A DNA stretch of 16,451 nt from BOG-933 sp037147415. Its GTDB lineage: Bacteria; Pseudomonadota; Alphaproteobacteria; Azospirillales; Azospirillaceae. A program made the position numbers and the translations under genes. This document shows positions 14,644 to 16,451 of the stretch, one piece after another. Position 1 is the first letter of the stretch, and the number at the start of each line of letters is the position of its first letter. Location of the stretch: positions 1-16,451 of the forward strand of contig JBAWVF010000080.1 in the NCBI GenBank assembly GCA_037147415.1. Direction: 5' to 3'. Under the pieces are notes generated by a model, which worked only from the letters and a program-made list of their open reading frames with translations, was not told the DNA's origin and did no database searches.

Positions 14644-15393
14644 ATGAAAATTGTTGTTCCCGTAAAACGGGTTGTTGATTACAACGTCAAGATTCGCGTC
14701 AAGCCGGACGGCTCGGGCGTGGAGACCGCCAACGTTAAAATGTCGATGAATCCGTTCGACGAAATCGCGATCGAAGAAGCGATTCGGCTGAAGGAAGCCG
14801 GTACGGCCACCGAGGTGATCGTGGTCAGCCTGGGCGTGCAGGCGGCGCAGGAAACCATTCGCACCGCGCTGGCCATGGGTGCCGATCGCGGTATTCATGT
14901 CGTCACCGATCTGGAACTTCAACCGCTTGCGGTCGCCAAAGCGCTGGCCGCCATTGTTGCGCGCGAAAAGCCCGATCTGGTTCTGATGGGCAAACAGGCG
15001 ATCGACGATGATTGCAACCAAACCGCTCAGATGCTGGCGGCTCTGCTGGGCTGTGCTCAAGGCACCTTCGCCTCGAAGCTGGTGATTGCCGACGGCAAAG
15101 CCACGGTTACCCGCGAAGTCGACGGCGGACTGGAAACATTACGGCTTGCCCTGCCCGCGGTGATTTCAGTCGATCTTCGGATGAACGAGCCACGTTACGC
15201 CTCGTTGCCCAATATCATGAAAGCCAAGAAAAAGCCGATCGCGCCGCTGAGCCCTGGCGATCTCGGGGTCGATCTGGCGCCGCGTCTCAAGACGCTGAAG
15301 GTGGCGGAGCCACCCAAGCGCAAGGGCGGCATTAAAGTCGCCTCGGTCGAGGCATTGGTCGACAAACTCAAGAATGATGCGCGGGTGATCTGA
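14644..15393 (+). CDS. etfB: Electron transfer flavoprotein beta subunit
   Basis: A 249-aa cytoplasmic subunit that binds AMP and, with EtfA, carries electrons from acyl-CoA and related dehydrogenases to ETF-ubiquinone oxidoreductase. The N-terminus MKIVVPVKRVVDYNVKIRVKPDG and NPFDEIAIEEAIRLKE are standard, as is LVLMGKQAIDDDCNQTAQMLAALLG. The ETF-beta signature is complete (VDLRMNEPRYASLPNIMKAKKKP, about residues 177-199). AAGGGTG precedes the ATG. The stop is separated by one base from the etfA ATG, so the two are tightly coupled. Confidence 0.98.
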   Translation: MKIVVPVKRVVDYNVKIRVKPDGSGVETANVKMSMNPFDEIAIEEAIRLKEAGTATEVIVVSLGVQAAQETIRTALAMGADRGIHVVTDLELQPLAVAKALAAIVAREKPDLVLMGKQAIDDDCNQTAQMLAALLGCAQGTFASKLVIADGKATVTREVDGGLETLRLALPAVISVDLRMNEPRYASLPNIMKAKKKPIAPLSPGDLGVDLAPRLKTLKVAEPPKRKGGIKVASVEALVDKLKNDARVI

Positions 15394-15394
15394 C

Positions 15395-16327
15395 ATGGCC
15401 ATTCTGGTTATTGCCGAACACGACAACGCCGCCCTTAAGTCGGCGACCCTGACCACGGTCGGCGCCGCCGCTAAAATCGGCGGAGAGATTCATGTCCTGG
15501 TTGCCGGGCGCGCCTGTGCGCCGGTCGCCGAGGCGGCTGCGAAAATCGCGGGCGTGGCCAAGGTGCTGGTCGCCGATGCCGACGAACTGGCCCGGGGGCT
15601 GGCCGAAAATCTGGCGCCGCTGGTGGTCGGGTTAGCCAAGGGCTACAGCCACGTGCTGGCCCCGGCAACCTCGGCCGGCAAAAATTTGCTGCCGCGGGTG
15701 GCGGCATTGCTCGACGTCGCCCAGATTTCCGAGATCATCGGAGTCGAAGCGCCCGACACCTTCAACCGGCCGATCTATGCCGGCAACGCGATCGCAACCG
15801 TACAATCTTCCGATCCGATCAAGGTAATCACCGTGCGCGGGACCGCGTTCGAGCCGGCTGCCGCCGGCGGTAGCGCCGTCATCGAGTCGGTCGCGTCTCC
15901 GGGAGATGCCGGCCTGTCGGCCTTTGTCGGCCAAGAATTGTCGAAGTCGGAACGGCCCGAACTGACCGGCGCCCGGGTCGTGGTCTCCGGCGGACGCGGA
16001 GTCGGCTCGGCCGACGGCTTCAAAATGCTGGGCGAGTTGGCCGACAAGCTCGGCGGGGCGATCGGGGCTTCGCGCGCCGCGGTCGATGCCGGGTATGTCT
16101 CCAACGATGCCCAGGTCGGTCAGACCGGCAAAATCGTTGCGCCCGAGTTGTATATCGCGGTCGGCATTTCCGGTGCGATTCAACATCTGGCCGGCATGTC
16201 GGGCTCCAAAGTCATCGTTGCCATCAATAAAGACGAGGAGGCACCGATCTTTCAGGTTGCCGATTATGGTCTGGTGGCCGATTTGTTTAAAGCGGTGCCC
16301 GAGCTAACCCGGGAGCTAAGTCAATAA
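15395..16327 (+). CDS. etfA: Electron transfer flavoprotein alpha subunit
   Basis: A 310-aa partner of EtfB that holds the redox-active FAD. The N-terminal domain begins MAILVIAEHDNAALKSATLTTVGAA. The C-terminal FAD-binding domain (about residues 190-305) shows ARVVVSGGRGVGSADGF, AAVDAGYVSNDAQVGQTGKIVAPELYIAVGISGAIQHLAGM and KVIVAINKDEEAPIFQVADYGLVADL, which is the ETF-alpha signature. Length is normal. It starts one base after etfB and is followed after 30 bases by a 3-hydroxyacyl-CoA dehydrogenase gene, a common order in alphaproteobacteria. Confidence 0.98.
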   Translation: MAILVIAEHDNAALKSATLTTVGAAAKIGGEIHVLVAGRACAPVAEAAAKIAGVAKVLVADADELARGLAENLAPLVVGLAKGYSHVLAPATSAGKNLLPRVAALLDVAQISEIIGVEAPDTFNRPIYAGNAIATVQSSDPIKVITVRGTAFEPAAAGGSAVIESVASPGDAGLSAFVGQELSKSERPELTGARVVVSGGRGVGSADGFKMLGELADKLGGAIGASRAAVDAGYVSNDAQVGQTGKIVAPELYIAVGISGAIQHLAGMSGSKVIVAINKDEEAPIFQVADYGLVADLFKAVPELTRELSQ

Positions 16328-16357
16328 CCGGCTGATCGGGTCAAAAGGGGTTGAGCC

Positions 16358-16451
16358 ATGATTGAGAAAATCGGCATCATCGGTGCCGGCCAAATGGGTA
16401 CGGGGATTGCCCAAGTCTGTGCCGTCGCCGGCTATGAAGTGCGGATGCTCG
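16358..16451 (+). CDS. 3-hydroxyacyl-CoA (3-hydroxybutyryl-CoA) dehydrogenase, N-terminal fragment (cut by window)
   Basis: The 31 visible codons read MIEKIGIIGAGQMGTGIAQV and continue, the NAD-binding GxGxMGxGIA motif of 3-hydroxyacyl-CoA dehydrogenases. AAGGGG lies seven bases before the ATG. The position just after etfBA and the short N-terminus starting straight at the Rossmann fold favour the stand-alone 3-hydroxybutyryl-CoA dehydrogenase type (hbd/paaH-like) rather than a multifunctional FadB. The gene continues beyond base 16451, so the catalytic domain cannot be checked. Confidence 0.85.
   Translation, partial: MIEKIGIIGAGQMGTGIAQVCAVAGYEVRML

Noticed and set aside
14386..15060. Minus-strand frame of 224 codons overlapping etfB
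   Set aside because: It is the reverse of the well-supported etfB gene and its promoter; no family features.

Overview
The window looks like chromosomal DNA from an alphaproteobacterium, most likely in or near the Rhodospirillales. The reasons are the high GC content, the bifunctional RelA/SpoT homologue, the DUF1272 zinc protein, the sdhE-mfd pair and the etfB-etfA-hbd cluster. No RNA gene, insertion sequence, CRISPR array or phage gene was found. Most of the window is housekeeping DNA, broken by short accessory patches and by unusual short tandem duplications.

Layout. Bases 1-1978 hold the 3' part of rsh (ppGpp synthetase/hydrolase), whose last codons and stop are repeated in a 27-bp tandem array. 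Facing it on the minus strand are a four-PAS soluble histidine kinase and, 14 bp after it, a small cysteine-rich DUF1272 protein (4601-2068). Next, also on the minus strand, are a RidA-family protein (ridA-like, 5193-4807) with a GC-rich hairpin after it, and a Ser/Ala/Pro-rich protein of unknown function (5769-5281). A roughly 300-bp divergent intergenic region with two sets of 16-bp direct repeats leads into a plus-strand run: a LysE-type exporter, an AT-rich two-gene module (a DUF4258-like protein and a DUF2283 protein overlapping by ATGA), sdhE and mfd. Mfd converges on, and overlaps by 12 bp, a minus-strand GT9 glycosyltransferase. That gene is divergent from ygfZ, whose start codon is the last unit of an array of small start-codon-bearing repeats. 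An unknown 137-aa protein converges with deoC. The window closes with etfB, etfA and the start of a 3-hydroxyacyl-CoA dehydrogenase.

How the genes work together. EtfAB collects electrons from flavin acyl-CoA dehydrogenases, and the 3-hydroxyacyl-CoA dehydrogenase acts in the same beta-oxidation or butyrate/PHB-type pathway, so these three form one functional unit. SdhE flavinates succinate dehydrogenase and YgfZ supports Fe-S enzymes, so both serve respiratory enzymes. Mfd couples transcription to DNA repair. The kinase has no response regulator in the window and is an orphan here.

The most unusual items are the ygfZ leader (chained six-codon minicistrons on a 17-bp repeat), the AT-rich DUF4258-like/DUF2283 pair, and three loci with short tandem duplications, each placed at a gene boundary.
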